From: Poindextera sp041691315
GTDB lineage: Bacteria > Pseudomonadota > Alphaproteobacteria > Caulobacterales > Caulobacteraceae
Direction: 5' to 3'
DNA: 64,000 nt
NCBI GenBank assembly: GCA_041691315.1
Contig: JBEPUW010000004.1
Coordinates: 95,345 to 159,344, forward strand
The stretch's first letter is position 1. Each line of letters opens with the position of its first letter. Of the stretch, positions 52,483 through 60,129 are shown one piece after another. The notes below the pieces were generated by a model. That model was not told where the DNA came from and made no database searches. It worked only from the letters and a program-made list of their open reading frames with translations. The translations under genes and the position numbers were made by a program.

Positions 52483-52540
52483 GTACAACGTACGCACCCC
52501 TATGGACAAGCTTGAATCCGACTGTTAGCGTACAACGTAC
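52483..52540. promoter_or_regulatory. Two GTACAACGTAC sites in the AraC/SDR divergent promoter
   Basis: An identical 11-bp sequence, GTACAACGTAC, is present at 52483-52493 and 52530-52540, 47 bases apart and each nearly palindromic (GTAC-AAC-GTAC). They lie between the AraC gene start (52437) and the first SDR (52562). Direct repeats near 4.5 helical turns apart are a plausible pair of sites for the AraC-type protein, though the second might overlap the SDR core promoter. Confidence 0.6.
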
Positions 52541-52561
52541 ACAGTGAGGTCGGGGGTGGCT

Positions 52562-53371
52562 ATGCCGGGTCGAACTACGGGCGCGAACGGCCGATTCAAG
52601 GACCGGGTCGTGGTGGTCACCGGTGCCGCCAGCGGCATCGGGCGTGCCAGCGCCTTGCGCCTGGCCGGCGAGGGGGCGGCGATCGTCGGGCTGGACTTGT
52701 CGGAAGCCGGGCTTTCCGCCTTGGCGTCCGCCATCGGCGCGCTTGGCGGCCGCTGCGAGACCATAGCCGGCGATATCACCGACCTGGCGCTGGTGGACGC
52801 CGCCATCAGCCGCGCGGTCGATGCATTCGGCGGCCTCGACGGGCTGGTCAACAATGCCGGGGTCGGAGGGCCGATGAAGCGGTTCGACGCCGTGGATCCG
52901 GCGGAGTTCGACGCCATCGTGGCCATCAACCTCAAGTCGGTCTGGTACGGCATAAAGGCGGCCTATGCGCCGATGCGCGCCCGCGGCGGCGCCATCGTCA
53001 ACGTCGCTTCGATGGCCGGGCTGCGGCCCAACTGGCGCCATTCACCCTATGGCATGACCAAGGCCGGCGTGGTCAGCCTCACCCAGCATGCGGCCATGGA
53101 CTATGCCTCGGCGAACATCCGCGTGAACTGCCTGTGCCCGGGTCCCGTCGACACCCCGATCTTCGAGCAGATGCAGGGCAGCATGGACGCGGCGACCTAT
53201 CAGGCGGCGCGCCAGCGCGTGCAGGAGCGCACGGTGATGAACCGCTTCGGCACCGCAGACGAACAGGCGGCGGCGGTGGCCTTCCTGCTCAGCGCCGAAG
53301 CCTCCTTCATCACCGGAATCGCGCTGCCCGTCGACGGCGGCTGGTCGGTTTCGGACGGCCGCGTCCACTGA
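52562..53371 (+). CDS. SDR-family oxidoreductase
   Basis: 269 residues, classical SDR. TGAASGIG nucleotide loop (about 18-25), NNAGVGG, the catalytic Ser in NVASMAG and Y-x3-K in PYGMTKAG are all present, as are PGPVDTP and a DGGWSVSDG end. It interconverts an alcohol and ketone with NAD(P). The ATG at 52562 has GGGGG upstream; GTG at 52544 is a possible alternative. First gene of the presumed catabolic operon with a second SDR and BVMO. Confidence 0.9.
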   Translation: MPGRTTGANGRFKDRVVVVTGAASGIGRASALRLAGEGAAIVGLDLSEAGLSALASAIGALGGRCETIAGDITDLALVDAAISRAVDAFGGLDGLVNNAGVGGPMKRFDAVDPAEFDAIVAINLKSVWYGIKAAYAPMRARGGAIVNVASMAGLRPNWRHSPYGMTKAGVVSLTQHAAMDYASANIRVNCLCPGPVDTPIFEQMQGSMDAATYQAARQRVQERTVMNRFGTADEQAAAVAFLLSAEASFITGIALPVDGGWSVSDGRVH

Positions 53372-53557
53372 CGCCTCGGCGCCACGCCGTTTCAGCGCCG
53401 AGCAGCCTCATCCTCTCGCCGGTGACCGAAACTGTCCGCCGTCGATGGCCGTTCATGACCTGTTTGGCGCCGCCCGCCCAGCCCAGAATGCCGCCGCGAC
53501 AACGCAAGCGAGGGCGTCACAGGCCATGCACGACATGATCAACGCGGCGCCTGGATC

Positions 53558-54424
53558 ATGAGCGGCCGCATCGAGGGCCGCACCGCCGTGGTGACCGGCG
53601 GCGCCAGCGGCATCGGGTTCGAAACCGCGCGCCGGTTCCTCAAGGAGGGCGCGAGCGTCCTGATCGGCGACTATAACGGCGAGGCGGGCGCCGCAGCGGC
53701 GGCGCGGCTGGAAGGCGAGGGATTCGCCGGCCGCGTGCGGTTCATGCGAACGGACGTCTCGGCGGAGGCGGATGTCGCGGTCTTGATGGACGCCGCGGTC
53801 GAGCACTTCGGCGGCCTGGACATCGCCTTCAACAACGCCGGCATCGTCGGGGCCATCGGGCCGATCACCGAGACCGACGTGGAGCATTGGGACGCGACGT
53901 TCGCGGTGATGGTGCGCGGCGTCTTTCTCGGCGTCAAACACGCGGCCCGCCACATGATCGGCCTCGGCGGCGGCTCGATCGTCAACACCGCCTCGATCGC
54001 CGGCCTGTCCACCGGTGCGCCGCCCACCGCCTATTCCGCCTGCAAGGCGGCGGTGGTGAGCTTCACCCGCAACGCCGCGAACGAGCTCGCCGAGCACCGC
54101 ATCCGGGTGAACGCCGTCTGTCCGGGGATCATCTTCACGCCGCTGATGCATCACGGCCGCGAGGAGCGCGCCGAGGCGGTGGCGCGCGAGGTGCAGCCCT
54201 GGCCCGATCGCGGCGAGCCGCACCACATCGCCAGCGCGGTGCTCTACCTGGCCAGCGACGAGGCCGCCTTCGTCACCGGCGAAGCGCATGCGGTGGACGG
54301 CGGCTACCTGGCTAACGGCCTGCTGCGCGTCCACCCGCTGCCGGGCTCCAAGATCAGACCCGACTATGCCGGCATCACCTACGGCATGACCGGCCAGCCG
54401 CGCGACGTCCGCCGGCTCGGCTGA
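53558..54424 (+). CDS. SDR-family oxidoreductase
   Basis: 288 residues. TGGASGIG is at about 13-20, NNAGIVG follows, then NTASIAG with catalytic Ser and AYSACKAA with Tyr/Lys. The C-terminus extends about 25 residues beyond the usual GG end (LRVHPLPGSKIRPDYAGITYGM). The 186-base gap before it is longer than within a tight operon. No strong ribosome site is visible. Probably an alcohol dehydrogenase feeding the adjacent BVMO. Confidence 0.88.
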   Translation: MSGRIEGRTAVVTGGASGIGFETARRFLKEGASVLIGDYNGEAGAAAAARLEGEGFAGRVRFMRTDVSAEADVAVLMDAAVEHFGGLDIAFNNAGIVGAIGPITETDVEHWDATFAVMVRGVFLGVKHAARHMIGLGGGSIVNTASIAGLSTGAPPTAYSACKAAVVSFTRNAANELAEHRIRVNAVCPGIIFTPLMHHGREERAEAVAREVQPWPDRGEPHHIASAVLYLASDEAAFVTGEAHAVDGGYLANGLLRVHPLPGSKIRPDYAGITYGMTGQPRDVRRLG

Positions 54425-54470
54425 CCGCCACGGCGCGCCAGCCCCGCAAGAAAGCAAGGACCAAAAAGCC

Positions 54471-55967
54471 ATGAGACCGCCGCCCGAGGACGTTCCGGAC
54501 GCCGAGCATTTCGATGTCCTCATCGTCGGGGCGGGGATCACCGGCATCGGCGCCGCTTACCACCTGGCCCATCAGGCCCCGGACAGGTCGTTCCTGGTCG
54601 TGGACGGCATGGAGAGCTTCGGCGGCACCTGGCTGATGCACCGCTACCCGGGGATACGCTCGGACAGCGACCTCTATACCTTTGGCTATCGCTTCAAGCC
54701 GTGGCTCGGCGCGCCGATCGCCTCGGCGGCCGAGATTCGCAAGTACCTCGGCGATATCATCGAGGAGAACGATCTTCGCCGGCGCATCCGGTTCAATCAC
54801 CACCTCGCCGCCGCCACCTGGTCGAGCCTGGAAAACCGCTGGACCGTCCAGGGCGTTCGCAAGGATACCGGCGCGCCTGTCCGCTTCACCTGCAACTTCC
54901 TCTGGATGTGCCAGGGCTACTATCGCCACGCCGAGGGATACACGCCCGATTGGCCGGGCATGGACAGCTTCAAGGGCGAGATCGTCCATCCGCAGACCTG
55001 GCCGGATAGCTTGGACTACAAAGAAAAGCGCGTGGTGATCATCGGCTCCGGCGCGACCGCGGCAACCCTGGTCCCGGCCATGGCGGGCGACTGTGCGCAG
55101 GTCACGCTGCTGCAGCGCTCGCCGACCTATTTCTTTGCCGGTCGAAACCGCAACCGACTGGTCGACATGCTGCGTGGGCTGAAGGTCGAGGAGGCCTGGA
55201 TCCACGAAATCGTCCGCCGCAAGATCGTCTCCGACCAGTATGCGTTCGTTGACCGCGCGCTCGACGAGCCCGACGCTGCCAAGCAGGACCTTCTCGCCGG
55301 CGTCGCGGCCTATCTGCCCGAAGAGCAGGTGGCCCGCCACTTCACCCCAAGCTACAAGCCATGGCGCCAGCGCATCGCCTACGTGCCGGACGGCGATATG
55401 TTCGAGGCGATCGGCTCTGGAAAGGCCTCGGTAGTCACCGACCACATCGACCGCTTCACCGAAAACGGCGTCCTGCTGAAATCCGGCGAGGAACTGGAAG
55501 CGGACATCGTCGTCACCGCGACGGGCTTCAATCTGAATGTCATGGGCGACATCGCCTTCAGCGTCGATGGACGGCCGGTGGACTTCGCCGACACCGTCAC
55601 CTATCGCGGCATGATGTTCACCGGCGTGCCGAACATGGCCTGGGTGCTCGGCTATTTCCGCGGCGCCAGCTGGACGCTGAAGGCGGACATCGTCAGCGAT
55701 TTCGTCTGCCGCCTGTTGAACCATATGACCGAGCGGCGCGCCGCCAAGGTCAGCGTCGCCCTGAGGCCCGAGGACGCGGGCATGGACCTGGCGGCCTGGA
55801 TCGATCCGGAAACGTTCAACCCGGGATATCTGCAGCGCGGCGTGCACCTGCTGCCCAAGCGCGGCGACAAGCCGGAATGGGCGCACAGCCAGGACTATTT
55901 GTGGGAAAAGGACGAACTGCCGAAGATCGATCTGGACGACGCGATCTTCGTCTACGATCCGGCGTAG
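54471..55967 (+). CDS. Flavin-containing Baeyer-Villiger-type monooxygenase
   Basis: 498 residues. The first FAD-binding GAGITG is at 20-25 and the second nucleotide site GSGATAA at about 193. The Baeyer-Villiger fingerprint F167-K-G-x3-H173-x3-W177-P178 is exact. Such enzymes insert oxygen next to a ketone to make an ester using NADPH and O2. It starts 46 bases after the second SDR, so alcohol to ketone to ester conversion by neighbours is natural. It could be a flavin N-hydroxylase relative, but the fingerprint argues against that. Confidence 0.92.
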   Translation: MRPPPEDVPDAEHFDVLIVGAGITGIGAAYHLAHQAPDRSFLVVDGMESFGGTWLMHRYPGIRSDSDLYTFGYRFKPWLGAPIASAAEIRKYLGDIIEENDLRRRIRFNHHLAAATWSSLENRWTVQGVRKDTGAPVRFTCNFLWMCQGYYRHAEGYTPDWPGMDSFKGEIVHPQTWPDSLDYKEKRVVIIGSGATAATLVPAMAGDCAQVTLLQRSPTYFFAGRNRNRLVDMLRGLKVEEAWIHEIVRRKIVSDQYAFVDRALDEPDAAKQDLLAGVAAYLPEEQVARHFTPSYKPWRQRIAYVPDGDMFEAIGSGKASVVTDHIDRFTENGVLLKSGEELEADIVVTATGFNLNVMGDIAFSVDGRPVDFADTVTYRGMMFTGVPNMAWVLGYFRGASWTLKADIVSDFVCRLLNHMTERRAAKVSVALRPEDAGMDLAAWIDPETFNPGYLQRGVHLLPKRGDKPEWAHSQDYLWEKDELPKIDLDDAIFVYDPA

Positions 55968-55971
55968 GCGT

Positions 55972-55985
55972 CGCCCGGACGGGCG
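55972..55985 (+). terminator. Possible weak hairpin after BVMO gene
   Basis: CGCCC-GGAC-GGGCG directly follows the BVMO stop. It lacks a T-run, so it is at most a weak or factor-dependent terminator. Confidence 0.3.
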
Positions 55986-56025
55986 CCGCTCAGATTGTTG
56001 GCTGGAGAACCGGCCGGCGCCTGGT

Positions 56026-56855
56026 GGTACTGTCAGTCCAACGGCAACTCGTCTCCGCCAAGGCGCACGAAGCCCAGCCCCAGCCGAAGCTATCCCATGA
56101 CCAAGCGCCACTCGGCCAGCGCGGCGGAGCGTCTCTCCTTGTAGATTTCGCGGCTGACGAGGTGGCGTTCCTGGCTGAAGTGATTGTGGACCGAGGCGTG
56201 AACCGAGGCGAACTTTTGGAGTGTCTTCATCCTGCGGAACCGGATCATCGCCCGCTCTCGTCGTCGGAAGGGCAGGTGGCTGTTTTCGCAGCGATTGTTC
56301 TTCCAGCGCCCCGATTGCTGAAGGTCTGACGCGCCGATCTCCTTCAGGGCGGCGCCGTAGGAGCGCAGGCCGTCGGTGACGATGGCGCCCGTCCGGCCGT
56401 GGCGCTTCAGCGCCTTTTTGATGAACCTTAGCGCCGCGGCCTTGTCACGCTCTGTGGTGACATAGGATTCCAGCACCTCGCCCTCGTGATCGACGGCCCG
56501 CCAGAGGTACCGCATCTCGCCGTTGATCTTCACGTAGACCTCGTCGAGGCGCCACTTCCAATGGGTGAACTGGCGCATGCGCTGGACCCGCTTCCTGCGG
56601 ATCTCACTGGCGAACATCGGGCCGAACCGGCTCCACCAGAGCCGCACTGTCTCGTGACAAATGTCGATACCGCGCTCGAACAGCAGGTCCTCTACGTTGC
56701 GCAGCGACAGCGGATAGCGGACGTACATCATGACCACGAGGCGGATCACCTCGGGCGATGAGTCAAAATACCGGAACGGGTTGGTCGATTTGGCCATGGC
56801 GCCCACTTACGTGTCGGCCCATTAGCCCATCATGAAGTTTGGGCTGACAAAGCCC
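56026..56855 (-). mobile_element. IS6-family insertion sequence
   Basis: About 830 bp. Imperfect terminal inverted repeats are visible: GGTACTGTCAGTCCAA at 56026-56041 and, on the other strand at 56855, GGGCTTTGTCAGCCCAA, sharing TGTCAG-CCAA. Between them lies a full transposase gene. No 8-bp target duplication is seen next to these ends (CGCCTGGT against TCCCTAGA). IS6 elements move by cointegrate formation and often lose flanking repeats after recombination. Confidence 0.75.
56090..56806 (-). CDS. IS6-family transposase
   Basis: 238 residues with the catalytic DDE triad: Asp in WRLDEVYVKING, Asp in IVTDGLRSYG and Glu in NRCENSH. The N-terminal NPFRYFDSSPEVIRLVVMMYVRYPLSLRNVEDLL matches the IS6 helix-turn-helix lead. 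The gene is intact from ATG 56806 (or 56797). Confidence 0.95.
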   Translation of the reverse strand: MGAMAKSTNPFRYFDSSPEVIRLVVMMYVRYPLSLRNVEDLLFERGIDICHETVRLWWSRFGPMFASEIRRKRVQRMRQFTHWKWRLDEVYVKINGEMRYLWRAVDHEGEVLESYVTTERDKAAALRFIKKALKRHGRTGAIVTDGLRSYGAALKEIGASDLQQSGRWKNNRCENSHLPFRRRERAMIRFRRMKTLQKFASVHASVHNHFSQERHLVSREIYKERRSAALAEWRLVMG

Positions 56856-57085
56856 TCCCTAGACATGACGTCCCTCGACGCCACACCCAGCGAAACCGGT
56901 TAGGTGGAGGTCGTCCACACCATCACGTCAGTCACGTCAACCGCTGTTGATCGGCAGGCGCGGGCCAGGGAGATCATGAGGTTGGGTGGACAACGCCGCG
57001 ACTGGTCAGGTGGAAACTGCCCGAGTAGACTGGTTTACATGGGTCTCGTAGGCGTTCCCCACATCCAGCCATCTCGCATAGCGGC

Positions 57086-58486
57086 TTGGGATCGCAAGAT
57101 CGAGATTTCAAGAAAGCGGCACACGTGATCGCGCAAGGCAGCGCAGCTGAGGCTGCCACGCTGCGCAAAATCCTTGATGCTCATGAAGACTGCATCAAGG
57201 TCCTGGATCTGGCCGGATATCTTCTGAGCGTAAACGCGGGCGGCGTGGCCGCCCTTGAACTCGGATCCGCTGACGATATCGTGGGCCGTTTCTGGCCCGA
57301 TACCTGGACAGGGGATGGCCAAGGCGCTGCCGACGAGGCGGTGAAAGCGGCCGCGCAGGGAAGAGCGTATCGTTTTGCTGCCGCGGCGACTACGGCGAAG
57401 GGCACCGTGAAGTTCTGGGACGTTCAAGTGTCGCCGATGCTCGACGACGTCGGGGCCCCAAGTTCGATACTCGTGGTCTCTCGCGACATTACCGCCCAGC
57501 AACGCCTATTTGAACAAACTTCGAACCTTAGCGCACTGCATAGCGCGGTGCTTGAGAGTGCAACAGACTACGCGATCATCGCCCTTGATCGACAAGGACT
57601 GGTGACCCTTTGGAATCACGGGGCGCGGCTGATCATGCAGTGGTCGGAAGCTGAGATGCTGGGCCGGTCAGCACATCTTTTCTTCACTGAGGACGAGGTC
57701 GCGACGGGGGTGCCGGAGGCGGAGATGGCTCTGGCGCTTGAAACCGGGCGTGGCGAAGATGAGCGCTGGCACCGACGAAAAGACGGTACGCAGTTCTGGG
57801 CGCATGGCCTGATGATGCCGCTGCGCACCGACGACGGCAGGCACATCGGGTTTGTCAAAATCCTGCGCGACCGGACCGATGCGAGGCAGGAGGCCGAACA
57901 CCGTCAACTTATGATGGATGAGCTTAATCACCGGGTGAAGAACACTCTGGCGGTTGTGCAAGGCATCGTCAGTCAAAGCCTTCGCGGAGCAGCCTCGCCT
58001 GAGGAGGCTCGACGCGCGGTCATGGAACGCATTTCGATCCTTTCGCGCGCGCAAGACACCTTGACGAGGACGAGTTGGGACGGTGCACCCCTTCGCGAGG
58101 TCGTTGAGACCGCAACGGCGCCGCTCGTTCCGGGCAGTGGCCGAATGCTTCTATCCGGCCCGCATGTCGATTTGGGGGCGCGTTCGGTACTCTCGTTGAC
58201 GATGGCGCTGCACGAATTGGGTACGAATGCGACTAAGTACGGGGCGCTTTCGAATGACTCGGGTCGGGTCCACATCGCCTGGCGTATCTTGGGCGACGAG
58301 TTCGAGCTTGAATGGCGTGAGGAAGGCGGTCCAACCGTTACACCGCCGGACCGTAGAGGCTTCGGTTCTCGCCTGATCGAGAGCGGCTTGGCGCGGGGTT
58401 TGGGCGGCCGAACGTCACTCGATTTCAACCCGACGGGGGTGTGCTGGAGAGTTCAAGCCCCACTTGCCATTGTTCGACAAGCGTGA
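57086..58486 (+). CDS. PAS-PAS HWE-family sensor histidine kinase
   Basis: 466 residues without membrane segments. PAS domains span about 25-138 and 150-268. The HWE kinase core follows: phospho-acceptor His282 in DELNHRVKNTLAVVQG, N-box around Asn381 (HELGTNATKYGAL), and the WRE signature at 410-412. The family lacks the usual F-box and is common in alphaproteobacteria for light and stress signalling. The start is uncertain: TTG 57086 has no ribosome site; GTG 57125 would remove 13 residues. An in-frame stop lies at 57026, so nothing more can be added upstream. Partner: the receiver protein 39 bases downstream. Confidence 0.9.
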   Translation: MGSQDRDFKKAAHVIAQGSAAEAATLRKILDAHEDCIKVLDLAGYLLSVNAGGVAALELGSADDIVGRFWPDTWTGDGQGAADEAVKAAAQGRAYRFAAAATTAKGTVKFWDVQVSPMLDDVGAPSSILVVSRDITAQQRLFEQTSNLSALHSAVLESATDYAIIALDRQGLVTLWNHGARLIMQWSEAEMLGRSAHLFFTEDEVATGVPEAEMALALETGRGEDERWHRRKDGTQFWAHGLMMPLRTDDGRHIGFVKILRDRTDARQEAEHRQLMMDELNHRVKNTLAVVQGIVSQSLRGAASPEEARRAVMERISILSRAQDTLTRTSWDGAPLREVVETATAPLVPGSGRMLLSGPHVDLGARSVLSLTMALHELGTNATKYGALSNDSGRVHIAWRILGDEFELEWREEGGPTVTPPDRRGFGSRLIESGLARGLGGRTSLDFNPTGVCWRVQAPLAIVRQA

Positions 58487-58525
58487 CTGAAGGAACGACA
58501 TGACGCTGCGCATCATTTTACTACC

Positions 58526-58897
58526 ATGAAACAAATCGACTCTCGGCTTGTTGTCCTTGTTGTTGAAGACGAACCGATGGTTCGTTTCGATACGATTCAA
58601 ACATTTGAGGAGGCTGGCTTTGAAGTCGTTGACGCGTATGACGCCGACCATGCACTTCTGACGCTTAGCGCGCGGCCGGATGTGAACGCCGTCTTCACGG
58701 ACGTGCATATGCCGGGGCGCTTGAATGGCGTTGAGCTTGCGCGGCTCGTTCACGAGCGGCGTCCCGACGTACAAGTTCTAGTGACTTCCGGCGTTATGAA
58801 GATATCGCGCGACGACCTTCCCGAAGGTGGTCACTTCGTGCCTAAGCCCTACGATGCCTTCCAGATTGCCCGTCTGATCCGCGACCTGGTTGGATAA
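58526..58897 (+). CDS. Single-domain response regulator (CheY-like)
   Basis: 123 residues, one receiver domain only. Acidic pair Glu14/Asp15 in VVEDEP, phospho-acceptor Asp59 in FTDVHMPG, Thr/Ser in VTSGV and Lys107 in VPKPY are all present. It directly follows the HWE kinase gene and is presumably phosphorylated by it. Having no output domain, it must pass the signal by protein contact or serve as a phosphate sink. Confidence 0.92.
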   Translation: MKQIDSRLVVLVVEDEPMVRFDTIQTFEEAGFEVVDAYDADHALLTLSARPDVNAVFTDVHMPGRLNGVELARLVHERRPDVQVLVTSGVMKISRDDLPEGGHFVPKPYDAFQIARLIRDLVG

Positions 58898-59144
58898 AGG
58901 CATCGGGGGCCAATGTGATGGTCAACCGCCGGCCCCGGCCCCGGTCTCTTCGGATAGGTCTGCAGTCCGTCGGGGCGGCGAAGGTAGAATCGGCCACAGT
59001 ACCCGCGCCAGCCGCTCTGCAACCCTAGCGGCTGACCGGCGCTGCAGCGGTTGAAACGGTCGGCGGGGCGGCGCACCCTGGCGGTGACGTGACCGACATT
59101 CGTAAGGTCCGGGAAGGGTGGTGACTAACAGAAGCCGACATCAG

Positions 59145-59945
59145 CTATGCGAGCGCCTGCTCAAGAAGGTCCCGATTGCGAAGCATCATCGCTGCGCCCC
59201 GGATGCGCCAGGCCATCGCCCACGCACCTTGTGGGCGACCGCCGTCGGGCGTGACCGAGGCTTCGATAGCTTCCCAGGCCGCTGAATGGACCGCGAACTC
59301 AACCATGGCATCGAACAAATCCGAGCGCCCTGCCCGCGAAAGCCCATAGCCGTCGGACAGAGCGCGGAGATGGCGCGCGCGTGTGCCGAGGTCAGGCACG
59401 TCGTTCAACTCAGTGACGTCGACATCGTGGAGTTGGGCGTTCAGCCAAGCGGCGTGCGCGACCTCCGTCATTGGATCCAGCGGCCCGGCAGTTTCCCAGT
59501 CGACCAGCGCAACCGGCATGCCATCGCGCGCGATGATGTTCCACGGCGCGGGCTCGCCGTGGCCGAACACAGTTGGCTTGCCCAGGTCCCGCGCGAACCA
59601 CCTTTGCCAGACGGTGTTCTCCGGCGGATGGAAGTCCGCGGTGGCGTCGTGCAGATCCTTGAGCATCTTCCCCACGGCGAACAGAGCGTCGTCGGTCGGC
59701 CATGCTCCGGGGTGAACGATACCCCCCTCGATATAGCTCAGCGTCTCGCGCCCTTGTTCATCGACGCCGGGTTCGATGACCCTGGGCGCTGCGGCGAACC
59801 CGACGCTCTCCAGATGTCGCAGCAGGGCAAGCACCGACGGTGTCCATGGGCCAGGGCGACGCAGAACCATCTGACCGATGCGCGCTACCTCTGAATGGCT
59901 GCCGCCCGTCAGCGGTATTTCGGGCCCGATATCGGCTGCGGTCAT
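59145..59945 (-). CDS. APH-fold phosphotransferase
   Basis: 266 residues of the aminoglycoside-phosphotransferase/choline-kinase fold. The catalytic loop reads H129-G-E131-P-A-P-W-N136: the usual catalytic Asp of the HGD motif is Glu here. The metal-binding Asp149 is in LVDWETAGP, matching the normal VDWE. The family acts on many small molecules, and no resistance role should be assumed. It stands alone, about 250 bases from the response regulator on the opposite strand. Confidence 0.82.
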   Translation of the reverse strand: MTAADIGPEIPLTGGSHSEVARIGQMVLRRPGPWTPSVLALLRHLESVGFAAAPRVIEPGVDEQGRETLSYIEGGIVHPGAWPTDDALFAVGKMLKDLHDATADFHPPENTVWQRWFARDLGKPTVFGHGEPAPWNIIARDGMPVALVDWETAGPLDPMTEVAHAAWLNAQLHDVDVTELNDVPDLGTRARHLRALSDGYGLSRAGRSDLFDAMVEFAVHSAAWEAIEASVTPDGGRPQGAWAMAWRIRGAAMMLRNRDLLEQALA

Positions 59946-60129
59946 GCGAAAGTTCTAGCACAATCTCGCTCGGCGGCGGCCCAAGGGCGGAAGCTTTGTC
60001 CGCTATGGAACTTCCGTTGGCCCCACGCGGGAGGCGGTTTTTCGCCTGAACTGCGAACAAGCGGACCTCGCCTTAGGGCGGTTCGGGGGCGAAGAGCGTG
60101 CACTCTCCTACGGCGGCCAAAAACACGCC

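Noticed and set aside
57035..57502. Minus-strand 155-residue frame over the kinase start
   Set aside because: Antisense to the first PAS domain; no conserved pattern.
59946..60129. Short hairpin GGCG-GTTTTT-CGCC in the gap before the PQQ gene end
   Set aside because: Only four paired bases and not followed by a T-run in either useful direction.
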